DNA of 64,000 nucleotides, taken from NCBI RefSeq assembly GCF_900107155.1, contig NZ_FNOX01000003.1, forward strand, positions 1 through 64,000. Direction: 5' to 3'. A program made the position numbers and the translations under genes. The notes below the pieces were generated by a model. That model saw only the letters and a program-made list of their open reading frames with translations, ran no database searches and was not told the origin of the DNA. This DNA is from Pseudomonas salomonii (lineage in GTDB: Bacteria > Pseudomonadota > Gammaproteobacteria > Pseudomonadales > Pseudomonadaceae). Below, in pieces: positions 1 to 8,501 of the stretch; position 1 is the stretch's first letter; each line of letters opens with the position of its first letter.

Positions 1-67
1 CTCCAACATCAACGGCAGCGCAGTCAGGGTGGATGACCTCAAAACGTTTTTGGTTCTTGCGCGTCAT
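1..67 (-). CDS. IS110-family transposase (recombinase), N-terminal part only
   Basis: Reading leftwards from an ATG at 65-67, the 22 codons present begin MTRKNQKRFEVIHPDC and continue AAVDVG. This is the start of IS110-type DEDD recombinases; the Asp in AAVDVG is the first catalytic acidic residue of the family. An AGGA lies about seven bases ahead of the ATG. The gene runs off the window edge, so length and integrity are unknown. Family assignment rests on this short N-terminus and on the long non-coding leader upstream, which is usual for IS110 elements. Confidence 0.75.
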   Translation of the reverse strand, partial: MTRKNQKRFEVIHPDCAAVDVG

Positions 68-310
68 GACAATTCCTCGCAGGATTGAATGACGCGGGCG
101 GGGTACACGGTGGCGAGCGGATTCACTCTCTTATACGTGGTCACAGCTTGCTGTGCCGACAATGACTCCACGCCGATACCGTGCAGGCCACTCTCCCACT
201 CGGGTGCTGACACACCAGTGCTGGTTACGGCCTTTGCCCCGCCCGCGTTCTTCAACCTTACGATGAACCAGTTTGATGCGCGACAGCGCTACATCGAAGA
301 GGTGGCGGGT
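1..310 (-). mobile_element. Left part of an IS110-type insertion sequence, with a long non-coding end
   Basis: The recombinase start is preceded by about 243 bases without a credible gene. To the left of the ABC permease stop at 343, the minus strand reads AAAATGTGGGAG and then departs from the REP consensus near 310, which is taken as the element boundary. IS110 elements have no typical terminal inverted repeats and carry a non-coding end that, in characterised members, encodes a bridge RNA specifying target and donor. The boundary is inferred and cannot be fixed without the other end, which is outside the window. Confidence 0.55.
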
Positions 311-322
311 CCTCCCACATTT
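311..322 (-). repeat. Probable half REP sequence at the IS110 insertion point
   Basis: On the minus strand this reads AAAATGTGGGAG, the opening of the REP found intact elsewhere in this window (for example 51621-51644 and 59975-60063). The rest of the REP is missing and is replaced by IS110 sequence. Several Pseudomonas IS110 elements are known to insert specifically in REPs, which fits. Confidence 0.5.
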
Positions 323-342
323 TGACCGCGTATGACTGCTGC

Positions 343-1122
343 TTAGGTACGCATCCCGCGCCCACTCACCAGCAACCGCGCGCATCCCACATACAGCACC
401 ACGGTCGCCACCAGCATGAAGGTGATCGCCACGCTGATTTTGATATCCGACACGCCCAGAATGCCGTAGCGGAAGGCGTTAACCATGTGCAACACCGGGT
501 TGGCCAGCGACACGGTCTGCCAGAACGGCGGCAGCAAGGTGATGGAGTAGAACACCCCGCCCAGGTAAGTCAGCGGCGTCAGCACGAACGTCGGGATGAT
601 CGAAATATCATCGAAGTTGCGTGCAAATACGGCGTTTATAAACCCCAGCAACGAGAAGATCGTCGCCGTCAGTACCACCACCAGAATGGTGACCCCCAGG
701 TGATGCACCTGCAGGTGGGTGAAGAACAGCGACAGCAAGGTCACGATCACACCCACCATCAAGCCGCGCAGCACGCCGCCCAGGGTGTAGCCGATCAGGA
801 TGGTGTGCGGCGACACCGGCGAGACCATCAGTTCTTCGATGGAGCGCTGGAACTTGCTGCCGAAAAAGCTCGAGACCACGTTGCCGTAGGAGTTGGTGAT
901 CACCGACATCATGATCAGGCCCGGCACAATGTACTCCATGTAGGTGAAGCCACCCATGTCGCCAATTTGGCGGCCGATCAGGTTACCGAAGATCACGAAG
1001 TACAAAACCATGGTGATCGCCGGCGGCAGCAGGGTCTGCGGCCAGATCCGGGTAAAGCGCTTCACTTCGCGGTAAACAATGGTCTGCAGCGCGACGAGGT
1101 TGGGTTGCAGTTCGGAACTCAT
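343..1122 (-). CDS. ABC-2 type transporter permease (YadH-like)
   Basis: A 259-residue inner-membrane protein with about six hydrophobic segments and the ABC2_membrane layout of YadH-type exporter permeases. It would form the membrane channel for the ATPase encoded just upstream; the two genes overlap by four bases (ATGA), so they are translationally coupled. The C-terminus ends GRGMRT and appears full length even though an IS110 element sits only about 30 bases beyond the stop. Substrate is unknown; such pairs are generally annotated as multidrug or polysaccharide-type exporters. Confidence 0.85.
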   Translation of the reverse strand: MSSELQPNLVALQTIVYREVKRFTRIWPQTLLPPAITMVLYFVIFGNLIGRQIGDMGGFTYMEYIVPGLIMMSVITNSYGNVVSSFFGSKFQRSIEELMVSPVSPHTILIGYTLGGVLRGLMVGVIVTLLSLFFTHLQVHHLGVTILVVVLTATIFSLLGFINAVFARNFDDISIIPTFVLTPLTYLGGVFYSITLLPPFWQTVSLANPVLHMVNAFRYGILGVSDIKISVAITFMLVATVVLYVGCARLLVSGRGMRT

Positions 1123-2051
1123 ACCGCCACCTTCGCCAGATTTTTCTCCACCAGGGACACAAACAACTCCTCAAGGCGATTGGTTTTGTTACGCAGGCTC
1201 AGCACTTCGATGCTCTGGGCCGCCAGCTGGGTGAACAACGCGGTGATGCCCATGGCCTTGTCCACCTGCACTTCCAGGGTGTGGCCATCGACCAGACGGC
1301 TTGGGTAGCCGAGCAGTTGCGGCGCCACCGACAGGTTGTTTTTCAGGTCCAGCAGGAAAGTTTCCACATGCAGCTGGCCCAGCAGGTTGCGCATGCTGGT
1401 GTTCTCGACAATGGTGCCGTGGTCGATGATGCCGATGTTGCGGCACAGCTGCTCAGCCTCTTCCAGGTAATGGGTGGTGAGGATGATGGTGATGCCCTTC
1501 TCGTTCAGCTCGGTGAGGAACGTCCACATCGAACGGCGCAGCTCGATGTCCACACCGGCCGTTGGCTCATCGAGGATCAGCAGACGCGGCTCATGCACCA
1601 GCGCGCGGGCGATCATCAGGCGGCGCTTCATGCCGCCCGACAACGAACGCGACGGCACGTCACGCTTGTCCCACAGGCCCAACTGAGTCAGGTACTGCTC
1701 GGCACGCTCCTTGGCGATTTTCGCCGGGATGCCGTAGTAGCCCGCCTGGGTCACGACGATGTCGAAGGTCTTTTCAAACTGGTTGAAGTTGAATTCCTGG
1801 GGCACCACGCCGATGGAGCGCTTGAGCGCCGCAGGGGATTTGTCCAGGTCATGGCCAAAGATATTCACCGAGCCGCTGGTTTTGTTGACCAGGGTGGAGA
1901 GGATGCCGATGGTGGTGGATTTGCCGGCACCGTTGGGACCGAGCAAGGCGAAGAAGTCACCTTCGGCAACGTCCAGATCGATACCACTCAGGGCCTGGAA
2001 ACCGTTGCCGTAGGTTTTGGTTAGCTGCCGGATGGACAGAGCGGAACTCAT
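1119..2051 (-). CDS. ABC transporter ATP-binding protein (YadG-like)
   Basis: A 310-residue ATPase that energises the adjacent permease. Walker A GPNGAGKS is at residues 38-45, the signature LSGGM at 137-141, and Walker B LLILDEP at 157-163, followed by the switch His in ILTTHY. The C-terminal 70 or so residues past the nucleotide-binding domain resemble the extension of drug-exporter ATPases of the CcmA/YadG type. It is the first gene of a two-gene operon reading leftwards. The 134 bases ahead of it hold no gene. Confidence 0.9.
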   Translation of the reverse strand: MSSALSIRQLTKTYGNGFQALSGIDLDVAEGDFFALLGPNGAGKSTTIGILSTLVNKTSGSVNIFGHDLDKSPAALKRSIGVVPQEFNFNQFEKTFDIVVTQAGYYGIPAKIAKERAEQYLTQLGLWDKRDVPSRSLSGGMKRRLMIARALVHEPRLLILDEPTAGVDIELRRSMWTFLTELNEKGITIILTTHYLEEAEQLCRNIGIIDHGTIVENTSMRNLLGQLHVETFLLDLKNNLSVAPQLLGYPSRLVDGHTLEVQVDKAMGITALFTQLAAQSIEVLSLRNKTNRLEELFVSLVEKNLAKVAV

Positions 2052-2185
2052 ATCGGATTACGCACCAGAGAAGGGAATAGAAAGAGTAGATAAGCGCGCA
2101 GCGCACGTAGTTCAACGGCGGCGCATGACAAGCATGGTGCTTGCCCGCGCCGCACAAGTACAGTCACCTGTATTAATAGTCAGTA

Positions 2186-2803
2186 TTAAGTCAACGCGGT
2201 CATCACGGCCTTGCGGTAGGCCGGGCGGTCTTTAAGGCGCTGGTACCAGGCCTCTAGATGGGGCATTGCCGGGCGCTCGATGGGCATCTCGAACCAGGCG
2301 TAGGCAAAGCAACCCAAGGGGATGTCGCCCATGCCGAAATGCTCGCCGGACAGGTAGGGTTGCTCGGCGAGTGCCTGGTCAACGGTGTTAAGCGCATCGA
2401 TGCAGGCTTGGCGCCCGGCGTTGATGCTGTCCCAGTTCTGTTTTTCTGCCGGGGTGCGCAGGATGCCCCAGAACACGGCCTTGAACGGATCGGCGAGGGT
2501 GGACGTGGTCCAGTCCATCCACTTCTCGGCGCTGGCCCGGGCTTGCAGATCATCAGGGTAAAAATCCGACGCGCTCTTGGCGCACAGGTAACGCACGATG
2601 GTGTTGGATTCCCACAACACAAAGTCGCCGTCTTCGATCATCGGCACCCGGCCATTGGGGTTCAAGGCCCGGTATTGCGGGGTGTCGACCACACCAAAAG
2701 CTCCGCCCGCATCAATTGCCTCATAGTCCAGGCCGAGCTCCTCGGCGCACCACAGTGCCTTCCTGACGTTTGATGAATTTTTACGACCCCAGATTTTCAG
2801 CAT
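2186..2803 (-). CDS. Glutathione S-transferase family protein
   Basis: A 205-residue protein with the two-domain soluble GST layout: an N-terminal thioredoxin-like fold beginning MLKIWGRKNSSNVRK and containing NPNGRVPMIEDGDFVLWES, the cis-Pro and Glu-Ser glutathione-binding region, then an all-helical domain with the conserved MGDIPLGCFAYAW segment. The Ser residues at 10-11 are the likely catalytic hydroxyl. It probably conjugates glutathione to electrophiles in the cytosol. Gene order with the ABC pair, transglutaminase-like gene and fadE resembles the PA2811-PA2817 region of P. aeruginosa (from memory). Confidence 0.85.
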   Translation of the reverse strand: MLKIWGRKNSSNVRKALWCAEELGLDYEAIDAGGAFGVVDTPQYRALNPNGRVPMIEDGDFVLWESNTIVRYLCAKSASDFYPDDLQARASAEKWMDWTTSTLADPFKAVFWGILRTPAEKQNWDSINAGRQACIDALNTVDQALAEQPYLSGEHFGMGDIPLGCFAYAWFEMPIERPAMPHLEAWYQRLKDRPAYRKAVMTALT

Positions 2804-2859
2804 GACCGCGCCTTATCGTTGATGAACATGGCTTGATGAACGCAGCAGCATACGCCGGT

Positions 2860-3531
2860 TCACGCGCGGCTTAAATCGCTCTGCATGTCGCTGTGCATGT
2901 CCTTCAGCGAGATCGGCATGTCGCCGACAAACAGGTGCGGGTAACACTGCTGAATATGCGCGAAGAAAAACGCTTCGGGCACATCGCTGAACTGGCCGTG
3001 GTCCAGCACGTATTCCATCGAGCGCCGCCCCTGGCGGTTGAAGGCGTGGAACACGCTGTCGTTAACCCCATCGAACGCCAGCGGCGGCACGTCGAACAAC
3101 TCGCACAGTTGGCTGTTGAACGCCGGCGTGGCCTTGACCCAGCGACCGTGCAGGTACAACTCGGTATAGCCATGCATGGCGAACACATCACTTTTAAGCA
3201 GCGCGAGCAGGCGCGGTGTCGACAAATGATTGCGCACATCCGCCAGGCCGATGCGCGCCGGGATCCCGCAATGGCGAGCGCAGGCGGCCAATAAGGTGGC
3301 CTTGGGCACGCAGTAGCTCTCGCCGGTGGCCAGGGCAAAGCTGGCACTGAGGGTGTTCGGGTCACGGCTGAAGGTGTACGGGTTGTAGCGAATCGCCTCA
3401 CGCACGGCGTAGTAAAGACTGACCGCCTGGTCACTTAAATCCGGGCCGGTTCCGCGATGTTTTTCGGCGAACTCCACCACCGCAAGGTGGTCACTATCGA
3501 TGAAGCGGCTGGGACTCAGGTACGTATCCAT
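2860..3531 (-). CDS. Transglutaminase-like domain protein
   Basis: A 223-residue cytosolic protein with a transglutaminase/protease-like core. The nucleophile Cys74 lies in ESYCVPKATL, followed by the ARHCGIPARIGLADVRNH segment and His120 in FAMHGYTELY, the usual Cys-His order. The position where the family normally has a catalytic Asp reads WVKATPAFN, so the third residue may be replaced. I start at the ATG of MDTYLSPSRF because GGAG lies about nine bases before it; an upstream extension of 31 codons is open but lacks a ribosome site. Substrate unknown. Confidence 0.75.
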   Translation of the reverse strand: MDTYLSPSRFIDSDHLAVVEFAEKHRGTGPDLSDQAVSLYYAVREAIRYNPYTFSRDPNTLSASFALATGESYCVPKATLLAACARHCGIPARIGLADVRNHLSTPRLLALLKSDVFAMHGYTELYLHGRWVKATPAFNSQLCELFDVPPLAFDGVNDSVFHAFNRQGRRSMEYVLDHGQFSDVPEAFFFAHIQQCYPHLFVGDMPISLKDMHSDMQSDLSRA

Positions 3532-3709
3532 GAGCTTTATCTCCAAGGGAAGCCTTGAGTCTAACGACAGGTCTGCCGTGGAGATAACGACGATTCGGCC
3601 AAATGTCGGCGTGCGCCAGCACAACTCGTTACACCCTCGCTACCGCGCTTTTTCGGATGCCGACTAAGCTCCATGGTGGTTTCGCCCTTGGTTTCACGGA
3701 GGATTGAAT

Positions 3710-6157
3710 ATGCTGTTGTTGTGGATACTGGTTCTGGTGGTCGGCATTGCCTACCTGGCACACCGCCGCACCGCGCCCCTGCCTGCGCTGGGCGTGGTTG
3801 CCGTCTACCTGCTGGCGATGGGGGCCTGGAGCCATGCACCGGGTTGGCTGCTGGTCATCCTCTGGGTGCTGATCGCCGCCGTGGCCGTGCCCCTGTTGCT
3901 GCCCGACCTGCGCCGCCAATACTTCACCAAGCCGCTGTTCAGCTGGTTCCAGAAAGTCCTGCCGCCGATGTCCGAGACCGAGCGCGACGCCATCGACGCC
4001 GGCACCGTGTGGTGGGACGGCGAACTGTTCAGCGGTCGCCCCGACTGGGACAAGTTGCTGGCCTACCCCAAGGTGCAACTGACCGAAGAAGAACAAGCGT
4101 TTATCGACGGCCCTACCGAAGAGCTCTGCGCGATGGTCAGCGACTGGGAAATCGGCCAGGCCATGGACCTGCCGCCCGCTGCCTGGGAGCACATCAAGAC
4201 CCACGGTTTCTTCGCCCTGATCATCCCCAAGGAGTATGGCGGCAAGGGGTTCTCGGCGTATGCCCACTCCCAGGTCGCGATGAAACTCGCCACCCGCAGC
4301 GGCGACCTCGCCTCCACCGTGATGGTCCCCAACTCCCTCGGCCCGGCCGAGTTGCTGCTGCATTACGGCACCGACGAACAACGCAACCACTACCTGCCGC
4401 GCCTGGCCCGTGGCGACGACATCCCCTGCTTCGCCCTCACCGGCCCGCTGGCCGGCTCCGACGCCGGCGCCATGCCCGACACCGGCGTGATCTGCAAAGG
4501 TGAATGGGAAGGCAAGGAAACCCTTGGCCTGCGCCTGAACTGGGAAAAACGCTACATCACCCTTGGCCCGGTCGCGACCCTGCTCGGCCTGGCCTTCAAG
4601 GCCCATGACCCGGACCACTTATTGGGTGAGGAAGAAGACCTGGGCATCAGCCTGGCGCTGATCCCCACCGACACGCCCGGCGTCGAAATCGGCCGTCGCC
4701 ACCTGCCGTTGGGCGCCGCGTTCATGAACGGCCCCAACTCCGGCAAGGACGTGTTCATCCCTCTGGAATTCCTTATCGGTGGCCAGGAAATGCTCGGCAA
4801 GGGCTGGATGATGCTGATGAACTGCCTGTCGGTCGGCCGTTCGATCTCGCTGCCTGCGGTCGGCACCGGCGCGGCCAAGTTCACCAGTTTGGTCACCGGC
4901 CAATACGCTCAAGTCCGTGAGCAGTTCAACGTGCCGCTGTCGGCCTTCGAAGGTATCCAGGAAGCCCTGGCGCGCATCGGCGGCAACGCCTGGCTGATGG
5001 ACAGCGCACGCATGCTCACCGCCAATGCCGTCGACTTGGGCGAAAAACCCTCGGTGTTGTCGGCGATCCTCAAGTACCACCTCACCGAGCGCGGCCGCGA
5101 GTGCATCAGCCACGCCATGGATGTGCATGGCGGCAAAGGCATCATCATGGGCCCCAACAATTACCTGGGCCGCAACTGGCAAGGCGCGCCGATCTTCATT
5201 ACGGTGGAAGGCGCGAATATCCTGTCGCGCAACCTGATGATCTTTGGCCAGGGCGCGATCCGCTGCCACCCGTTCGTGCTTAAGGAAATGGCCCTGGCCG
5301 GTCGTGAAGACCATGACCAGGCGCTCAAGGAATTTGATGGCCTGCTGATGCAACATATCGGCTTCGCCGTCAGTAACGCTGCCAGCACCTTGGTGCTGAA
5401 CCTCGGCATCGGGCACTTCGAGAAAGCCCCGGGCAACCGTTTGAGCCAGGGTTATTTCCGTGCATTGAACCGTCAGGCCGCCGCATTCGCCCTGCTCGCT
5501 GACTTGAGCATGATGCTGCTGGGCGGCGAGCTGAAACGCCGCGAACGCCTGTCGGCGCGCCTGGGTGATGTGCTGAGCCATATGTACCTGGCCTCGGCGG
5601 CGCTCAAGCGTTATCACGACCTGGACTCGCCGGATCACCTGGAGCCGCTGTTCGCCTGGGCCATGGAAGAAAGCCTCGGTGAATCGGAACGTGCCCTGGA
5701 TGAACTGCTCAGCAACTTCCCGAACAAGGTGCTCGGTTGCCTGCTGCGGGTGATCGTGTTCCCGTTCGGCCGTCGCCACACCGGGCCGTCCGATGCGCTG
5801 GACGCCGAAGTGGCTGCGGTGATCGGCCGTGCCAAAGGCGACCCGACCCTGGAAGAGTTGCTGGCGGGTTGCTATCGCCCGCAATCGGCAGAAGACCCGG
5901 TGGGCGCCCTGCAACATGCCTACGACCTGCTGAGTGCCAGCCACCCCTTGCAGAAAAAACTCCACACCGCGCTCAAGAGCGGCCAGGTCAAACCGGCCGC
6001 CGGCGAGCATGCCATCGACGCGGCGCTGCACGCGGGCGTATTGCAACCGGCCGAAGCGCAAACCCTGCGCGATGCCGAAGCCGCGCGCCGCAAGGTGATC
6101 GATGTGGATGATTTCAGCAAGGAAGAGCTGACCCAGGCTGAGGGTAAAATCCGCTGA
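3710..6157 (+). CDS. fadE: Acyl-CoA dehydrogenase FadE
   Basis: An 815-residue flavoenzyme catalysing the first oxidation of fatty-acid beta-oxidation, acyl-CoA to trans-2-enoyl-CoA. Two hydrophobic segments at the N-terminus (about residues 1-75) anchor it to the inner membrane. The dehydrogenase core covers roughly residues 80-530, including TGPLAGSDAGAMPDTG and the MDVHGGKGIIMGP segment. A C-terminal DUF1974 region follows. Length matches E. coli FadE (814). The ATG at 3710 is chosen over an in-frame TTG at 3704 because CGGAGGA ends six bases before it. A strong hairpin terminator follows. Confidence 0.93.
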   Translation: MLLLWILVLVVGIAYLAHRRTAPLPALGVVAVYLLAMGAWSHAPGWLLVILWVLIAAVAVPLLLPDLRRQYFTKPLFSWFQKVLPPMSETERDAIDAGTVWWDGELFSGRPDWDKLLAYPKVQLTEEEQAFIDGPTEELCAMVSDWEIGQAMDLPPAAWEHIKTHGFFALIIPKEYGGKGFSAYAHSQVAMKLATRSGDLASTVMVPNSLGPAELLLHYGTDEQRNHYLPRLARGDDIPCFALTGPLAGSDAGAMPDTGVICKGEWEGKETLGLRLNWEKRYITLGPVATLLGLAFKAHDPDHLLGEEEDLGISLALIPTDTPGVEIGRRHLPLGAAFMNGPNSGKDVFIPLEFLIGGQEMLGKGWMMLMNCLSVGRSISLPAVGTGAAKFTSLVTGQYAQVREQFNVPLSAFEGIQEALARIGGNAWLMDSARMLTANAVDLGEKPSVLSAILKYHLTERGRECISHAMDVHGGKGIIMGPNNYLGRNWQGAPIFITVEGANILSRNLMIFGQGAIRCHPFVLKEMALAGREDHDQALKEFDGLLMQHIGFAVSNAASTLVLNLGIGHFEKAPGNRLSQGYFRALNRQAAAFALLADLSMMLLGGELKRRERLSARLGDVLSHMYLASAALKRYHDLDSPDHLEPLFAWAMEESLGESERALDELLSNFPNKVLGCLLRVIVFPFGRRHTGPSDALDAEVAAVIGRAKGDPTLEELLAGCYRPQSAEDPVGALQHAYDLLSASHPLQKKLHTALKSGQVKPAAGEHAIDAALHAGVLQPAEAQTLRDAEAARRKVIDVDDFSKEELTQAEGKIR

Positions 6158-6172
6158 GTCAGGCGGTCATAT

Positions 6173-6213
6173 AAAAACGGGCGCGTGAGCTATATACTCT
6201 CGCGCCCGTTTTT
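6173..6213 (+). terminator. Intrinsic terminator after fadE
   Basis: AAAAACGGGCGCG at 6173-6185 is perfectly repeated in inverse at 6201-6213 and ends in a T run. The loop TGAGCTATATACTCT can pair three more bases. It works in either direction by symmetry, but its position just downstream of fadE and only 20 bases ahead of the next gene suggests it separates the two transcripts. Confidence 0.85.
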
Positions 6214-6232
6214 GCTTTAGAGGACTTATCTC

Positions 6233-6640
6233 GTGTCCAACGTCGTTGCCGATCATCTCGTCTTGCTCGACCACTTGCGCAGCATCCTGGTTGCCGTCGG
6301 CGAAGCCGAACAGGTGCCCGAGGAAAGCCATACCCTGTTCCTGGAGCGCTTCGACGAATTGCGCGCCCTGCTGCCGATCGACCCGATCGAAAGCCAGTAC
6401 CTGGGCCAGGACCTGATGAGCCAGGTGATCCTGCGTTACCCGCAAATCGCCCATCTGGTGCCCCGCGACCTGCTGTGGTTCTTCGGCGGTGACTGCCTGC
6501 ACTTCATGCCCGATGAAGAACTGGACCTGTATCAGTCCCTGGAAGAACGTCGCTACGAAGCCGAACAGAACGACGAGCCGTTCGACTGGAACCAGGAAAA
6601 ACAACTGCTGGCCATGCCGCAGGATCAGAGCAAGCACTGA
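6233..6640 (+). CDS. PA2817-family conserved protein
   Basis: A 135-residue acidic cytosolic protein beginning MSNVVADHLVLLDHLRSIL, with no signal peptide, membrane segment or recognised catalytic motif. I recognise it as the small protein that accompanies fadE in Pseudomonas genomes (PA2817 family; name from memory). The start is GTG at 6233, preceded by AGAGGACTT. Because a terminator lies between it and fadE it may have its own promoter. A role linked to fatty-acid metabolism is only suggested by position. Confidence 0.75.
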   Translation: MSNVVADHLVLLDHLRSILVAVGEAEQVPEESHTLFLERFDELRALLPIDPIESQYLGQDLMSQVILRYPQIAHLVPRDLLWFFGGDCLHFMPDEELDLYQSLEERRYEAEQNDEPFDWNQEKQLLAMPQDQSKH

Positions 6641-6647
6641 TTTTAAA

Positions 6648-6683
6648 TGTGGGAGCTGGCTTGTGTGGGAGCCAGCTCCCACA
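6648..6683. repeat. REP-type hairpin
   Basis: TGTGGGAGCTGGC at 6648-6660 is inversely repeated at 6671-6683 around a ten-base loop. This is the core of the Pseudomonas REP and lies in the 57-base gap between two convergent genes, where it could also end transcription. Confidence 0.8.
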
Positions 6684-6697
6684 GTTGAACCGCACTC

Positions 6698-7630
6698 CTA
6701 CCTTCGGCGCAATGTCGGCTCCTTCGCCATACACTCCACCAGACAATCAATAAACACCCGCAACTTCGGTGGCAGATACCGCGTGGGCGAATGCAGCAAC
6801 CACGCCTCGCCATGGTAGGACGCAATAAAATCCCACTCGGGCAACACCTGCACCAGGTTCCCCGCCTCCAGGGCGTGGCGCGCCGTGAAGTAAGGCAAGC
6901 TGCCGATCCCCACATGCTGCAACACCGCATCCAGGCGCACGCCGGTGTGGTTCGCGGCGTAGCGCCCGCGCACGCCCACGGTCACCGCCTTGGCGCCCTG
7001 ACGAAACTTCCAGCGTGAATCCCCCGGCGTTTCCCCCAGGTAGATGCAACTGTGTTCCAGCAAATCATGGGGATGTTCAGGCGTACCCTGCGCGGCCAGG
7101 TACTGCGGCGTGGCACACAGCAAGTGCTCGATGGGCAACAGTTGGCGGCCGACCAAGCCCGGCGGCGGGCTGTCGGTGATGCGGATGCTGAGGTCGACAT
7201 TGTCGTCGATCAAGTCCACATGCCGGTCTTCCAGGATCAACTGCACATCCACCTTGGGGTAGCGCCGCAAGAACTCCGGCATATGCGGGTGCACCACAAA
7301 CCGGCCCACCGCCTTGGGCACGCTGACCCGCACCAGGCCTTCGGCTTCATGGGTGAACTGGCCACTGATTTCCATCACCGAACGCGCCGCATTGACCATC
7401 TCCTGGCAACGCTTGAACACTTCTTCACCGCCCTCGCTCAAGCGCAATTTACGCGTGGTGCGTTGCAGCAAGCGTGTGGCCAGCGCCTGTTCGAGGCGCG
7501 AGATACTGCGGCTCACCGCCGAGGGTGAAACGCTCAATTGGCGCGCCGCTTCGGAGAAACTGCCGGTCTCCACGACTTTGACGAACATCGCCATTTCACC
7601 CAGCAGTGGCAAAGGAAGATTGATGCTCAT
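6698..7630 (-). CDS. LysR-family transcriptional regulator
   Basis: A 310-residue regulator. The N-terminal winged helix-turn-helix is seen in FSEAARQLSVSPSAVSRSIS with the conserved recognition helix, followed by a linker helix and a type-2 periplasmic-binding-like effector domain. The subgroup resembles the CrgA/DsdC-like LysR proteins common in Pseudomonas. I start at the second ATG (MSINLPLP) because GGA lies about ten bases ahead; an ATG five codons earlier has none. It is divergent from the alanyl-tRNA editing gene 86 bases away, which it may regulate, along with itself. Effector unknown. Confidence 0.88.
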   Translation of the reverse strand: MSINLPLPLLGEMAMFVKVVETGSFSEAARQLSVSPSAVSRSISRLEQALATRLLQRTTRKLRLSEGGEEVFKRCQEMVNAARSVMEISGQFTHEAEGLVRVSVPKAVGRFVVHPHMPEFLRRYPKVDVQLILEDRHVDLIDDNVDLSIRITDSPPPGLVGRQLLPIEHLLCATPQYLAAQGTPEHPHDLLEHSCIYLGETPGDSRWKFRQGAKAVTVGVRGRYAANHTGVRLDAVLQHVGIGSLPYFTARHALEAGNLVQVLPEWDFIASYHGEAWLLHSPTRYLPPKLRVFIDCLVECMAKEPTLRRR

Positions 7631-7716
7631 GACGCACAGGTCCATTGATAATTGAACGGATTATCACCCATCCACGCACTATTTATACTGCCCGTAGAAC
7701 CCTGATGCGGATGTAA

Positions 7717-8346
7717 ATGATGACCGAGCGCCTGTTTTTTACCCACGACCACCTGACTGCCGAGGTTGAAGTGCTGAGCTGCACGCCGCACGAAGGCCTG
7801 TTTGCCGTCACCTTGCAGTCGACTATTTTCCATCCCCAAGGCGGCGGGCAACCCTTTGATACCGGTTGGCTGGGCGACAGCCAGGTGCTGCGCGTCACCC
7901 AGGAAGCCGACCGAGTGGTGCATTATGTTGACCAGCCTCTGGAGCCTGGTCCGATTACGGCACGGGTCGACGCACAACGCCGCGCCCTGTACACGCGCCT
8001 GCATTCGGCCGGGCACCTGATCGGCAATGCGGGGGAAAGCTTCGGTTGGATGCCGATCAAAGCCCACCATTGGCCCGGCGAATGCAAAATCACCTTTATC
8101 CGTGGCGAAATGGCCCAGGCCATCGACGCCGAGGCAATCCAGCAACAGGTCAACCAATGGATCGCCGCCGATTACCCGCGCCATATGACCTTGCAAGACG
8201 GCGCCCGCGAAGTGGGTTTCGGCGAACTGCCCGCCTACGCCTGCGGCGGCACCCATGTGCAAGCGTTGAGCGAACTGGGCCAGGTGACCATCCTGGCCCT
8301 GTCGGAGAAAAAAGGCGCGCTGTCGGTGCGTTACGAAATCAACTGA
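7717..8346 (+). CDS. Alanyl-tRNA editing protein, AlaX type
   Basis: A 209-residue stand-alone homologue of the alanyl-tRNA synthetase editing domain, expected to deacylate Ser- or Gly-tRNA(Ala) in the cytosol. The zinc ligands are visible: His96 and His100 in HSAGH, and Cys176 and His180 in CGGTH. The HPQGGGQP loop near residue 39 is the usual substrate-pocket motif. Two ATG codons in tandem (7717, 7720) are possible starts; neither has a clear ribosome site. It is divergent from the LysR gene. Confidence 0.85.
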   Translation: MMTERLFFTHDHLTAEVEVLSCTPHEGLFAVTLQSTIFHPQGGGQPFDTGWLGDSQVLRVTQEADRVVHYVDQPLEPGPITARVDAQRRALYTRLHSAGHLIGNAGESFGWMPIKAHHWPGECKITFIRGEMAQAIDAEAIQQQVNQWIAADYPRHMTLQDGAREVGFGELPAYACGGTHVQALSELGQVTILALSEKKGALSVRYEIN

Positions 8347-8386
8347 CAGACCACGCGGTTTTTGTGGTCACCGGGCTTGTTGTGAT

Positions 8387-8448
8387 GAGCAGGCTGTTGT
8401 GGCGAGCGGGCTTGGTGTGGCGGGCGGGCTTGCCACAACAGCCTGCTC
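8387..8448. repeat. Long-stem palindromic repeat of the REP class
   Basis: GAGCAGGCTGTTGTGGC at 8387-8403 is perfectly inverted at 8432-8448. The 28-base loop holds further GAGCGGGCTTG and GGGCGGGCTTG units, the core of the second Pseudomonas REP type. It occupies the space between two convergent genes. Confidence 0.75.
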
Positions 8449-8501
8449 GCCACAAATCCCCCCGCGCTCGCCACATTGAGTATTTACAACCGACAAGTGC
8501 G

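Noticed and set aside
322..1308. 328-codon open frame on the plus strand
   Set aside because: Antisense to the ABC permease and ATPase genes; the His/Gln/Arg-rich translation is not protein-like.
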